DNA of 64,000 nt from Diplodia intermedia (GCA_021495925.1 JAKEKT010000015.1:1-64000); one strand, 5' to 3'; positions 34,401-45,122 are shown, counted from the stretch's first letter. Translations and numbers: made by a program. Notes: a model not told the origin generated them from the sequence alone.

Positions 34401-36995
34401 GCCGCCGAGAGGAAAGCTCTTGCATGTGGGACGGGTGTAAAGAGTATGTAGGTGCAGTGGTGGGTCGTGGGTGGGTTAGTTGCATGTGATTATTATCAGA
34501 ATGGATCTTTCGTCTACAGCGGTTTCGTGCGAAGAAGATGCTTGTTTCGTTGAGACCGGGGTGGTCCGGTGTGGATCCAGATGGGACGATCGAGATGGAA
34601 AGGTAGATACGTACAGCAGCAAGTAAGAAAAAGATAAAAATAAAAAACAATCAAGGGAACAAAAAAGACCTCAGCACACCCCGTACCCTACAGACGGCTA
34701 TGTGCCTAGCAAAAACACACCCCAGAAAAAAGGGAGATCGTCAGGAACTTCCCATGTCACTCGTGCATCACGCACGCATCGGCCGGCTGCGCGGGCTGCG
34801 GGCCGCGCATTCGAAGCGGCGGCGCCGGCTAGCTCGGGCGGGCGGTCTTCGTGTTCGGTATCCCTCCCCCCGCAGAGAGGATACGAAGTGGAAATAGTCG
34901 TTGGCCGAGTGTTTGGGGAAAAAGCGTCGTGGGGTCCGATGCCTTACTTACTTCTGCGCATCCGGGAAAAAGCAAAAAGGAAAAAAAAAGTTATTATTGC
35001 CTCGACGACGAACAAGAGCAGCGAGACGCAACGGGACGGGGTGGCTGCAGCAGGGATCAACGACCACAATGACCGGATGGGGGCCGTCACGTCACAAGCA
35101 GGTCTTCTCGCGCGCGCATACGGGGAGGAAGATGACTGCACGTTCACCGGTATATGCGTGCATGCATGCATGCATGTGTGTGTGTGTGCGGGCGAGAAAA
35201 AAGCTTACTCTCCCCCTCCAGGGCGGCCCAATGGGAAGCTTGCGGTGGGAAAGGGGAGGTGGGGAGAAGCTTGATTGGTCTGTCTCGGGCGGTTGTGATA
35301 TTCGCCCCTCCCCCCCGCCCACACGCATCATCATTGAAAAAACGCCCACCAGCTGGCCCCCGCTCCCCGTCGCAACCCGAAGGTGGGGGGGGGGGATGTT
35401 GTTCTTCTTGCTGTCACAGTCGTTGTTGTTTTGGAAAGTGAAAAGCGTAAGCCACATGGAGGCACCTACACCAACTCACGCGACGGCCTCTTCCCATCTT
35501 CCTCACCCCCCCTTCTTCTCCCCAAACCGCGGTCCTGGGCGCAGATCATACAGGCATGAGACCACTGGGTCTATCTGTCTGCTGTCCCTCCCCCCACCTC
35601 CCCCTCTCTTCGTCACTCTTGTTCGCCTTGAATCAAGACGCGAGTCGGCAAGTGAGAGCGGGGCCGGGCACTTTCCCTGCAATCTTGAAGCGGCGACGCC
35701 CAACAGATGTCTGTTCACGCGGGCGGCTATCGAGAGCGAGCGGACATATGGGACGTCTGATATTGATCTATTGTATAGTTTCCGGTAAGCGCCCTTCGTG
35801 AAGAGATGGCCGCGCATAGAGTTTCTCTCGATGTGATCCCCCACCGGCCGCCCAATGAGAAATCATCCCCGACCGTTGGAACTCGTCGGGCGACTGCATC
35901 GTGCCCATCCACATCTTATCCCCCGACGGACGGAGGGGAGGGGGGGCGCTGACGCTGTCGCTGACCAACGTGGCGGGCCAATGGCGGGGCGTAAAGGATG
36001 AATAGAGTGGCCAGCGGAGCAACCGGTGATTTGGGACCGCCCAACAAGCCCCCCCGGCGCTGGCTCCCCCTGCCTGGCCGTGATCAAGCATGGAAAAACT
36101 CGAGATATCACATGGTGCGGGCCAATGCTTTGCGGTCGTTGCGGTCTTACATGCATACGGGGGGTGGAGATCTTATTGAGCCTTGCGCTAACCGCCCGGG
36201 ATTGAGCAAAAAGGACAGGCGAGGCGTTTGATCATCAACGCCCTGCCCCCTCCGCCTGACAACCGGCTTTTGGGCTATCGCGCATTTCCCGAACGGTCGA
36301 CCAATCCATCCGGGCGGTACCTTGGGCCCCCCTTCGGACGCGTGGCAGAGCTCGGCTCGGCTCATGCTTTACCCGCCGGCTCGGTGCCACCGCCTGACGG
36401 ACGTGGAGTCGGGAATAATAAGTCCTGCCCATGCTTAATAGCACGTCGGCGATAAGAGCCGGCTCCTCGGGTGCTCGTCGTCCCAACCACCACTCTGCCG
36501 AGAGCAAACCGAGGCTGGCTTAATGTTTCAGTTTCCGGCCTACAGCTGGCTGTCAACAAGGTGAGCATTCCCGTCATGCAGGAGAGGGGGGTCCCTTCTT
36601 CCGCCTGTCACCCGGAGAAATCCTGGCAGAATGAAGCACAACCGCCATTGGTCGGGAGGTCGACGTAGTCTTCCAACAGTCGTGAAACTTCGAATGAAAC
36701 GCCCAAGAACGGGACAAGCTCTGAGCATACCATGCCGTCGCCAGCCACGCTTACGCCATCTCCAGTGCGACACTCCCCTGCTGCTTGCTTACTCTCCAGA
36801 AGAGCCCAGTGAACGGGAAGCGCAAGAGAAGTTCAAGTCTATACTCACTCTAGCTCTGCCGTTCCATCTCCTACCTCGCCCGTGCGTGTGCGTCCAACAC
36901 CTGCGCATCCAAGGATACCTACCTACCTACCATACCAGGCTCTCTCGAACTCGTTCCGCACCGCACCGCACCCCTCCCACTCAATTCAATCCAAT

Positions 36996-37865
36996 TCAAT
37001 TCATCCAGCCCTCCAGCAGCTCCGGCGGCGCATCCCTCACCAGCACATGAACGTGATCGATACCCCTCACGCTCTGCAGCCCCACCCAATTCTTAAACCA
37101 CAGCACCCTCTCACCGGGCCCCCCCTCGCCCACCGGCCCGCGAAACGTCTTCGCCACGAACGCCTCGACCGCCCCGCGCGCCGCATCCGTCAGATCGCCA
37201 TCGTCCGGCTTCAGCTGCAGCGGCGTCTTCAGCCACACGCAGAGATGCGCAATCCCCGGCTCGACGCCGTACGGCCAGTCGTTCCTCAACACCTTCACGT
37301 CGTCCGGGTGCGCAAACGGTGTCGCCGTCGGGTCGGCGCAGGCGAAGGCGATGTCGGGGGCGAGGCGCGTGGGCGTCCAGTGGAGCCGCTCGCGCAGCAG
37401 GTAGGTGGTGGTGGACCCGTGGAGGCGGCGCATGCTCGCGCTCCAGTCGAGGTAGGCGCGCGTCTGCGACGGGCTGCGCGTGAGCTGGTCCAGGGCGTTG
37501 GCGGCGAGCAGTTGCTGCAGGTCCGCCCATGTGTGCGGCGTGAAGGAGGCGTCGGACGGCAAGGCCAGGATGCGCTTGTCGAGCTCCGTTAGGTGCGGGA
37601 ATGCGGCTAGGTAGTCGGCGGTGGTTTTAGGGCGGCTGCTGCTGCTGCTGCTTTCATTGTTGTTGTCGTCACTGCTGATGCCGATGCCGATGCCGTCGGA
37701 CGCCGGGCCCGAGGTAGCCTTTGTAGTAGTAGCCGGGGCGGCCGGGGCCGGTGGTGCCGCCGGTGGTTGTTTCGCCGTGTGCTGTTGCTGGTGGTGTTGG
37801 CGGGGTGGTGGCGTGACCGGAGCTGCGGCGGGCGTGCTGTCGTTGAAGAAGTCGCCGGGCGGCAT
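36996..37865 (-). CDS. DUF3605 protein (N-acetylglucosamine-induced protein 1-like)
   Basis: A single exon of 289 codons starts at the ATG at 37865; the frame continues upstream to a GTG at 38066 without an ATG at its head. The first ~90 residues are low-complexity (Pro, Gln, Ser, Asn, Asp). The conserved part runs from about 95 to the end: a helical start (TADYLAAFPHLTELDKRIL), a central WPYGVEPGIAHLCVW block and the family-typical end WFKNWVGLQSVRGIDHVHVL near residue 260. These match fungal proteins named after a Candida GlcNAc-induced gene; the biochemical role is unknown. It stands head-to-head with the cytochrome b5 reductase gene across 379 bp. Confidence 0.85.
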   Translation of the reverse strand: MPPGDFFNDSTPAAAPVTPPPRQHHQQQHTAKQPPAAPPAPAAPATTTKATSGPASDGIGIGISSDDNNNESSSSSSRPKTTADYLAAFPHLTELDKRILALPSDASFTPHTWADLQQLLAANALDQLTRSPSQTRAYLDWSASMRRLHGSTTTYLLRERLHWTPTRLAPDIAFACADPTATPFAHPDDVKVLRNDWPYGVEPGIAHLCVWLKTPLQLKPDDGDLTDAARGAVEAFVAKTFRGPVGEGGPGERVLWFKNWVGLQSVRGIDHVHVLVRDAPPELLEGWMN

Positions 37866-38244
37866 GGTTGCGGATGGAGCGGAAGAGAGGAGTTTGGGGA
37901 GGCGGTGGAGAAGGCGAGCACTGCTGCTGTGTCTACATGGTGAGCCGGCGGTGACAAGTGCGAAGGACCAAAGACAGCCGGGGCGGTTGCCGTGATTGCT
38001 GCGGAAAGGCCCCGCGGATTCCCTTGCCCAAAGCGTCGAAGGGGTCCTCGGGCGGATTTTCCCCACACCAGCTTTTCGTTTGGCGCGAGCTGCTCAACGT
38101 CGGCAACTTGCGTCGCCGCCCACGCCCTAAGCCAGACTTAAGACCCAACACCTCTCGCGCGCCTCCTCCAGCCCACACCTCCCCTCTGTTTCTCCCCTCG
38201 CTCCAGCTCCGACGCCTCCGACACCACTCAATCGCCCGCCAGCC
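37866..38244. promoter_or_regulatory. Shared divergent promoter, DUF3605 / CBR1
   Basis: 379 bp between head-to-head start codons. Pyrimidine-rich stretches lie just before the CBR1 ATG (38150-38230), as is usual for fungal promoters. No specific site was recognised. Confidence 0.5.
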
Positions 38245-39568
38245 ATGTCGGGAGCTCTCGCGCCGCAGTTCGTGCACGGCGTGTACATTCCCTCCGCCCT
38301 CTTGATCGTCGGCACCGCCATTATCAACAAGCAATGGGTTCCCTTCGCCGTCGTCATTGCCGCTCTGCTCGGCGGCTGGAAGGTCTACAGCAACCGTACG
38401 CCTCCTCCCCTCCCTCTCCATGAAAGCCTCAGTCGTCCACGCGCGCGCACAAGCTCGCGCTCCGAAATCGGTCCCAAAACAACAACCACCCAAAGCTGAC
38501 CATCAATTGCTGCTATACAGAACCCCGCAAGGTGCTCAAGCCCGATGTCTTCCAGGACTTTGAGCTCAAGGAGAAGACCATTCTCTCGCACAACACCGCC
38601 ATGTAAGCTGTTCTCCCCCCAACGCCCCGCGCCTAGCCGCGCCCCTCCGAAACCTCCACCAAATCGAACCACTTTCCGACCACCCTCCCGGCCCTCCCGC
38701 CAACCAACCAAACTGACCCGGGCCAAACCCGCGACCCACAGCTACCGCTTCGCCCTCCCGCGCCCGACCGACATCCTCGGCCTGCCCATCGGCCAACACA
38801 TCAGCATCGCGGCGACGCTGCCGGGGCAGCCCAAGGAGGTGGTGCGGTCCTACACGCCCATCTCATCCGACCTGGACCTGGGGCGGGTCGACCTTCTGAT
38901 CAAGTCGTACCCGACGGGCAACATCTCCAAGCACGTGGCGGGGCTGGCCGTCGGCGACAGCATCAAGGTGCGCGGCCCCAAGGGCGCCATGGTCTACGCG
39001 CCCAACATGGTGCGCCACTTCGGCATGATCGCGGGCGGCACCGGCATCACGCCCATGCTGCAGATCGTCAAGGCCATCCACCGCGGCCGCGCCCGCGGCG
39101 ACCGCACCCAGGTCGACCTCATCTTCGCAAACGTCAACCCCGACGACATCCTGCTCAGGGACGACCTCGACGCCCTCGTCGCAAAGGACGACGGCATCCG
39201 CGTCCACTACGTCTTGAACAACCCGCCCGAGGGCTGGACCGGCGGCGTCGGCTTCGTGACTGCCGATATGATCAAGGTGCGTTTTGTTTTTTTTCTTCAC
39301 ACCCCTTCTCTTTTGCTGCTGCTTTCCGATTGAAAAGCCGTGAGATTATTATTTTTTCTGGCTGCTTTTGCGGAATTGTTGAAGCGTGCATGTGTCGCTA
39401 ACGCGCTCTCCCACCAAGGCCAAGCTTCCCGCTCCCGCAAAGGACGTCAAGATCCTCATCTGCGGTCCCCCTCCCATGGTCAGCGCCATGAAGAAGGCCG
39501 CCGAGTCCCTGGGCTACGACAAGGCCAGGCCCGTCAGCAAGCTCGAGGACCAGGTCTTCTGCTTCTAA
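38245..39568 (+). CDS. CBR1: NADH-cytochrome b5 reductase, membrane-anchored
   Basis: Four exons, 38245-38395, 38521-38602, 38742-39276 and 39419-39568 (introns 125, 139 and 142 bp), encode 305 residues. The N-terminus has a hydrophobic anchor (about 14-46), followed by the FAD domain with RSYT (113-116), an SYPTGNISKHV segment, the NADH-binding GGTGITPM (176-183) and the CGPPPM motif (271-276), ending in the typical VFCF. It passes electrons from NADH via FAD to cytochrome b5 for sterol and fatty-acid modification and related steps, on the ER or outer mitochondrial membrane. The length is normal for Cbr1. The introns are longer than most in this window. Confidence 0.95.
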
Positions 39569-41466
39569 GCTCAGTGCTGCCGTCCGGTTTTTGTTTGTGT
39601 CGTCCGAGGGGGAAAACGGCAAACCGAAACCCTTTTTTTTTTTTTCCTTCCTTCCCTCGAAATTCGAGAGAACGAGGAAGTAAGTTCTCGTTACCATTGG
39701 ACGGACGGTAGTTTCGATGAGCTCCCGCAGGAGAGACGCGCCCTGGGCATGCATGTATCGTTGGCAGTTCCGGCGCATCCAGAGGCATATATCATCACAT
39801 ATAGACGTAAAGAGAGCCCGAGGGGGTCAAAACATGACGAAGTTAAGACAGCAGCAGCAGCAGCAGCGGGAGTGAGGAAGCAGATATCCAAATCTTTTTT
39901 GTTTCTTTGCATTTCTTGCATGCGAGGTTTTCTTTTTAAAAAATAAAAATAAAAAAATATAAACTGGCGACGCCCGCGAAAGCGTCCCATGGTGGTTGAT
40001 GGTGGTGATGAAGTGTAATGATGACAACAACAGCAACAACAACAACAAGATAAAAAAGGTTTTCGAGCTCGTCATTTCGAGTTGGGGAATCGATGATTGA
40101 TTGCCCCGTTTCTCGCTTCTTTGCCCTCGGAGAAGTCGTGAGAAGTCATAACTCGTATTAAAACAAAGACTGGTATGGTATATGTGAATATCTTCGCTGG
40201 CTAAAATGCGTACAAAGAAAAATAAACGCGGGGGGGAAGGAAGGAGAGAGGAGAGAGGAAAAAGCGAAAGAAAGAAAAAAAAAAGAGACCTTCTTCGATT
40301 TTGAGGGAGAGAGAGAGAGTAGACGAAAAGCCATCAAAGGGGAGAAGAACAACGTCCGTGAAAGGGAAGCAGCTGGAAATCGGCGGTTGGGTCAAGCATT
40401 TCGGAGGGGAGGGAGGAGGGAAGAAGAAGAAGAAGAGAGGGGAGCGCGGTGGGTGGTGGTGGTGTGGCTTGGAAGATAACTCGGGGGTCGATTTTGCAGT
40501 ATTACCGCATGTCTTCTTCTTTCGGGGACGCTTTTCTTCGCGATGTCATTTGCGTTTGTTTGGGTGGTCGTCTCTCCTTCCCAATCGATTGCAGCTCTTT
40601 TTTTTTTCTTCGTCTCTCTTTCTCTCTTTCTCGCTCTCTCTCTCTTCCTTTTCTCCTCGTTTGATATACTCGTCGTCATCTTCAGTCCTTTCGAAAAATA
40701 TTCCGTGCGTGTCGTTCTCATTGCTGAAAAATCTTCTCTGCTTGCGCTCATGGACAAAATATCCTTTGGTGGAATGGTAAAGAGGGCTGCTGCTTCTCGA
40801 GACGAATGTAGGCATCGGATCGCCTCGGGAAGGGCAGTATTTGGAGAAGTAAAGGGGGAGTTGGTCATCGAAGCGAAAAAAAGAAGTGGTTAGAAGTTGA
40901 AGGAGACATTGCCTTTCTTCCTCGGAGCGTGATTTGGGGTAGTCCACTGGGAGGTTTGGCGACTATGGTTTTGGTTCTCTTTTCCCTTGCAAAAGGCAGC
41001 TTTTCACCCTAAAGGCACACGACCAATCCAAGTCTCCCACCCGGAATCATTGCGAGTTTCACGGGGCCGGATGGGAGGCCTGGATTTCTGGATCTGGGTA
41101 ATGACGTCCTGCGTCTGGGTGTGCGATGGTTTCCCATACCGCTTGCGCACTCATGAAAGCACTTGCTTCGTTTTTCATTTCTGCCTTTTCCAAGTGCTCT
41201 CACAGCATGCCTACAGGTCGTGTCACCGGCCGTCGGGATGGCGCTCAGCTGAACAGCTTGACCTTCAAGAAGGACGGGCGGCGGCACCGCTCGCAACCGA
41301 CGTGGGTGGCCACGGTGACGGTGGTCGTGCCGTTGGCGGTTTCGGTGGTTTGCGTGTGGGCATGGCGGTTGGGGCAGCCCAGGGTCGGCCGGCGCGGTCG
41401 TGATGACGTAAGAGGAGACGAGGTTTCTTCGACGGCCACGGAAGAAGCGCTGGCTTCCTTTAATTG
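39569..41466. other. Intergenic, simple sequence, no gene seen
   Basis: This is a convergent 3' region. It is rich in A/T and simple repeats: (CAG)n at 39851-39868, A-runs near 39940-39960, (CAACAA)n near 40025-40048, (GA)n near 40305-40320 and TC tracts near 40600-40650. Open frames are low-complexity products of these repeats. Confidence 0.6.
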
Positions 41467-42171
41467 TCAGAAGTCCTGCACGCCCGTCTCGCCGGTGATG
41501 CGGGGGGTGGCGGGGCCCGAGTGGATCCAGCTGGGCTCCTCCTCGTCGAAGTACTGCTCCTGGGTGTCGCGCTCCTCCTCCTGGACGTCGTCCCACTCCT
41601 CGCTCTCGTCGACCTCCTCGTAGCAGAAGTCGGGGTCGTCGCCGCGCAGGAAGCGCTGGCCCATGTCGTCGCGCCAGCGCGCGAGGCCCTCCTCCTTGGT
41701 CTTGATCTCGTCGTCGCTGTCGTCGTCGATGGCCAGGATCTCGCCGTTGGGCCCGCGGCGGACGGCAATGGACGAGGCGTCGGGGTTGTGCAGGGCCTGC
41801 AGCTTGGCTTCGGAGCGCAGCAGATCGGCCTCGAGCACGCCCGAGTAGCCCTTCGCGCGGCCCTCGGCCTCTCGCTCGGCCGGCGTCTGGAAGCGGCGCA
41901 CCAGGCGGTCGTACAGCAGGGGGTCGGCAAGCTCGAGCCCCGACGAAAAGTACTCCGGATGGGTGTCGAGATAGCGCTTGCGGCGGTTCTTGACGCGGAT
42001 GCGGTGGGCGCGGGCGGCGGCGTCGTCGTCCTGGTGCTTGTGGTCCTGGGGGGCGCTGGCTGGGGCGGCGAAATTGCGCGACGACGGAGGCTCGCTTGCG
42101 GCATCGATCTGCGGTGCGGTGGGCTCCTCGACGTGCATGCTGGATTGGCCGGCGGGGCCGAGGAAAGGCAT
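41467..42171 (-). CDS. CCDC97-like domain protein
   Basis: A single exon of 234 codons starts at the ATG at 42171; the frame is open further upstream but only reaches a TTG, and that part is Pro/His-rich. The conserved block starts with NRRKRYLDTHPEYFSSGLEL, continues through LYDRLVRRFQTPAEREAEG and ends in the acidic tail with RFLRGDDPDFCYEEVDESEE. This is the arrangement of the CCDC97 C-terminal domain (fungal DUF2052 proteins). CCDC97 is linked to the U2 snRNP SF3B complex in animals; a splicing role here is inference from family. The protein is very acidic at its end. Confidence 0.8.
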   Translation of the reverse strand: MPFLGPAGQSSMHVEEPTAPQIDAASEPPSSRNFAAPASAPQDHKHQDDDAAARAHRIRVKNRRKRYLDTHPEYFSSGLELADPLLYDRLVRRFQTPAEREAEGRAKGYSGVLEADLLRSEAKLQALHNPDASSIAVRRGPNGEILAIDDDSDDEIKTKEEGLARWRDDMGQRFLRGDDPDFCYEEVDESEEWDDVQEEERDTQEQYFDEEEPSWIHSGPATPRITGETGVQDF

Positions 42172-42806
42172 TGGGGGGGAGGAAAGGAAATGGGCGAACG
42201 AGTGACGGGGCGGTGGGTGGGATGATTCGGGGTGCGGCGGGAGAGCGGCGGGCTTTTGCAAGAAAAACGAGAGACGGCGGACCGGTGAGGAGCAGAAGCG
42301 TGTCGAAGTGAAGTGGCGCGTGGAGCAGCTCTGGCTCCCGAAACGGGCAAATGACGCCCATCAACTGCTCGCGTGCGCCAGACCCTGCGGCAGCCCTGGC
42401 TGGTGGGGCGCGCAGCTGCGTTTCACCCATCGCAGCCCTGCAACCACGCGCTGCACGGCGCAGCCAGACGACAGCCATGCCCGCCGCCGCCCAGCGCCTC
42501 GCCGCCGCCGTGAAGTCTGTCGGCACCTTCTTCCTCTACTTCTACCGCATCCTCTGCTGCCGTCTCTAGCAGCCCCGGCCCCTGCGACGTCCATGCCCAC
42601 CACGCGCCCGTGAGCGCCCTCGCATCGCATTGCCACGCCCGCTGCAGAGCGCCAGCTGTCCCGTTCGCGCCTCTCATTTTGTCGCTCCCGCCGTCGCCAA
42701 TCACCACCCACCCTTCGCTCTGTCAACCCACTCACCACCCACTGCCGGCGCTGGTTCGCCCCTGCACCTCGACTGCCGCAACCCCTGAGCCAATCCCACG
42801 CACGCC
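42172..42806. promoter_or_regulatory. Divergent promoter, CCDC97-like / spermidine-synthase-fold gene
   Basis: 635 bp between head-to-head start codons. The plus-strand leader contains a 30-codon upstream ORF at 42477-42569 and a pyrimidine-rich stretch before ATG 42807. No TATA box is evident. Confidence 0.5.
42477..42569 (+). CDS. Upstream ORF, 30 codons
   Basis: An ATG at 42477 opens a frame of 30 codons ending with TAG at 42567-42569, 237 bp before the main start codon. Almost all its codons end in G or C. The peptide is Ala-rich, then has a hydrophobic segment (GTFFLYFYRI) and a CCRL end. If the promoter lies upstream of it, it would be read before the main frame. It may be a regulatory uORF, a small membrane peptide or chance. 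Confidence 0.35.
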   Translation: MPAAAQRLAAAVKSVGTFFLYFYRILCCRL

Positions 42807-44504
42807 ATGTCCTCCAAGTCCGCGGCCCGCGCGCCCCCCTCGCAGCCTGCCCGATCCGGAAGCCGTGATGCCGCGCGCTCGCCCGCCGCCGCCATCCTCA
42901 AGGCCACGGCGCTCATGGCCGCTGCCGGGCTGGCCTCGACCGTCTCGCAGCTCAGCCTGTCGCCCGTCTACGGAAGCATCCCGGCCGCCATCTGGCACCA
43001 GAAGAGCTTGATGTTCACCGCTCTGGTTGTGCTCATCAACAAGAGCGTCTTCAAGCGCCTCTTCCCGGCCAATGTCCATGTGTGGCTTCCCGTCGTGGCA
43101 TTCTGGGGCCTCCCGCTGCAGAGCCTTCTTTTCCAGTACAGTTCTGTCCTTGGCCCCGTCTACGGGCCCGTAGTCACCGAGGTCGTCACCTTCTTCCCCT
43201 TCCTTCTGGTGTCCCTGTACGCTGCTGTTTCCGCATTGGAGGAGGTGCTGGACCTCAGCTTGTTCAGCCGCGGCTTCGCTGAGGGCATTCCGCCGCTGGC
43301 GTGTTATACTACTTTCTCCACCGTCGAGAAGTTTGTCGCCGGCGCCCTGCCTGCGTACATGGGCTCCAATGAATTCTTTACCAGATCTGGTCTGCAACTC
43401 TTCGTGGCCGCCGTCTCTGCCGCCGTGGCTCCGTCCAAGTTCCTGGTGCTCGCCCTGCCGGCTGTGCTCCATACCGTTCGCTTCAACCCTCACTTCCCCG
43501 GCGCCGCCACCACCGCTGTCTTGAACGAGACGCTCCACGCAAACCAGTACACGCTCCTGGACCGCCAGGAGTCCCTGACCGGCTACGTCTCCGTCATCGA
43601 GAGCCACGAGAACCAGTTCCGCCTCCTGCGCTGCGACCACAGCCTGCTGGGCGGCGAGTGGCTCGTGAGCCCGCAGCGCGCCGGGCAGACGCAACCGGAG
43701 ACCATCTACACCGTCTTCACCATGCTGGAGGCGGTGCGCCTCGTCGTCACGGGCGCCGTCAACGAGCAGCGCCGCGACTCGGCCAAGAGCGCGCTCAACA
43801 TCGGGCTGGGCATCGGCACCGCGCCGGCGGCGCTGATCAAGCACGGCATCAACACCACCATCGTCGAGCTCGACCCGGCCGTGCACGCCATGGCGACCAA
43901 GCACTTCGCGCTGCCGCCGCAGCACACGGCCGTGCTGCGCGACGCCGTCGGCTACGTGGGCGAGACGGCGGCGCGCGCGCCCGCCAGCTTCGACTACATC
44001 ATCCACGACGTCTTCACCGGCGGCGCCGAGCCCGCCGCCCTCTTCACCCTCGACTTCCTGACCGGCCTGAAGACGCTGCTGCGCGCCGACGGCGTCGTCG
44101 CCATCAACTACGCCGGCGACCTGCGCCTCGCCTCGACCCGCCTCGTCCTCAACACCATCCACGCCGTCTTCCCCTCGTGCCGCATCTTCCGCGACCAGGC
44201 CGCCGAGGCCGCCGACGACCCCGACGCCATGGACTTCATCAACATGATCGTCTTCTGCCGCCCCGTCGCCACCCCCATCACGTTCCGCCAACCCGTCGAC
44301 GCAGACTTCCTCGGCAGCGTCGTCCGCCGCCGCACCCTGTACCCCGCCAAGGAGCTCGAGGTCGCCTTCACGCCCGACGCCGGCGCGCAGCTGCTCACGC
44401 CCGAGACGATCGCGCTGCTGGAGAAGGGCCATCGCGAGAGCGCCGTCAGCCATTGGCGCATCATGCGCACCGTGCTGCCGGATAAGATCTGGGAACTTTG
44501 GTGA
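42807..44504 (+). CDS. Membrane-anchored spermidine/spermine-synthase-fold protein
   Basis: A single exon encodes 565 residues. After a Ser/Ala/Arg-rich N-terminus come several hydrophobic segments (about 30-210), then a Rossmann methyltransferase-type domain from about residue 240. The nucleotide-binding glycine motif is NIGLGIGTAP (331-340), followed by an acidic end of beta-2 (VELD, 353-356). This is the fold shared by aminopropyltransferases and SAM-dependent methyltransferases. Where spermidine synthases have a DxxDPxGP catalytic loop, this protein reads IIHDVFTGG, so aminopropyl transfer is doubtful and some other SAM or decarboxylated-SAM chemistry, or none, is possible. Such membrane-fused forms occur widely in fungi without known function. 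It stands head-to-head with the CCDC97-like gene and has a possible uORF. Confidence 0.85.
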   Translation: MSSKSAARAPPSQPARSGSRDAARSPAAAILKATALMAAAGLASTVSQLSLSPVYGSIPAAIWHQKSLMFTALVVLINKSVFKRLFPANVHVWLPVVAFWGLPLQSLLFQYSSVLGPVYGPVVTEVVTFFPFLLVSLYAAVSALEEVLDLSLFSRGFAEGIPPLACYTTFSTVEKFVAGALPAYMGSNEFFTRSGLQLFVAAVSAAVAPSKFLVLALPAVLHTVRFNPHFPGAATTAVLNETLHANQYTLLDRQESLTGYVSVIESHENQFRLLRCDHSLLGGEWLVSPQRAGQTQPETIYTVFTMLEAVRLVVTGAVNEQRRDSAKSALNIGLGIGTAPAALIKHGINTTIVELDPAVHAMATKHFALPPQHTAVLRDAVGYVGETAARAPASFDYIIHDVFTGGAEPAALFTLDFLTGLKTLLRADGVVAINYAGDLRLASTRLVLNTIHAVFPSCRIFRDQAAEAADDPDAMDFINMIVFCRPVATPITFRQPVDADFLGSVVRRRTLYPAKELEVAFTPDAGAQLLTPETIALLEKGHRESAVSHWRIMRTVLPDKIWELW

Positions 44505-44923
44505 AAGAAAGAAAGATAGATCCCCCGCTTTGGGTTCGGTTCGATTGATGAGGGATGTGACGGGTGAGAAATTCTTGGGAGTCGGTTGGGTCGCCGTGGG
44601 TTTTGGGGCTATTTTTTTTGCCGCTGCCGCGATTGGCTGCCGGCGTCTGATGGTTACGTTCGTTGTTGATATATAGAATATTTTTTGGAGGTTTGTGCTT
44701 GGAGGGGGCTGGATGTTGTATTAAAAAAAAGACTTTTTAACTTTTCGGATTGTTGGGCTTTGTTTCTTGAATGTAACATATTGCATGTAGTTCGGAAATT
44801 TTGGGGGACGAAAAAGCCTTCTCTTACTGAAGTGTTTGAGAGCTTCTTCCTCTTATTCGTATGGCGTGGCAAGGATGGATTCGCCCGCCTCATCGTCTGT
44901 TTCAAAGGTGATAACTGGGACCA

Positions 44924-45122
44924 CAGCAGATGACGGAAGAATCGAGCCCAGCCCTCTGAACCCCATCGACGACGTTCCTACATAGGTAGTTGGATACAAG
45001 ATCCGGACTCAAAACTTACACTTATGTCTAGATCTTGTATCCAACTACCTATACAATTATTGATGCCGTACCTATGTAAAGTTTTAGATGCGGGTGGACC
45101 AATCTCCTTTCGTCGCCCACTG
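44924..45122. mobile_element. Short non-coding inverted-repeat element, copy 2
   Basis: The left end CAGCAGATGACGGAAGAA and the reverse complement of the right end, CAGTGGGCGACGAAAGGA, are diverged versions of the copy 1 termini. The body contains ACAAGATCCGGACT, close to the internal ATGTAAGATCCGGACG of copy 1. It is 199 bp with no open frame. Confidence 0.6.
44983..45051. repeat. Perfect 21-bp inverted repeat inside copy 2
   Basis: The arm at 44983-45003 (starting TAGGTAGTTGGATAC) is the exact reverse complement of 45031-45051, with a 27-base loop between. Weaker versions of these arms occur in the other copies. Confidence 0.85.

Larger units (their letters stand above)
28254..36995. other. 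8.7-kb stretch without a convincing protein gene
   Basis: No frame on either strand combines codon bias, length and a motif. Sub-parts differ: 28.3-30.3 kb is G/C-rich with long overlapping frames on both strands (typical random open frames in G/C-rich DNA); 32.0-36.0 kb is mixed, with poly-A and poly-C runs, a (TGCA)n(TG)n tract near 35157-35188 and pyrimidine tracts. A 13-bp perfect hairpin lies at 30674-30707 and a hexanucleotide repeat at 31381-31410. Possible content is the long leader of the RRM gene, unmapped non-coding RNA, or old degraded sequence; I cannot tell which. Confidence 0.5.

Noticed and set aside
37866..38066. Longer N-terminus for the DUF3605 protein
   Set aside because: It starts at GTG and lies in the shared promoter; ATG 37865 fits.
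42172..42261. Longer N-terminus for the CCDC97-like protein
   Set aside because: The frame starts at TTG and the extra part is Pro/His-rich; ATG 42171 is the better start.
42732..44453. 573-codon minus-strand frame
   Set aside because: Antisense to the spermidine-synthase-fold gene and without any domain.
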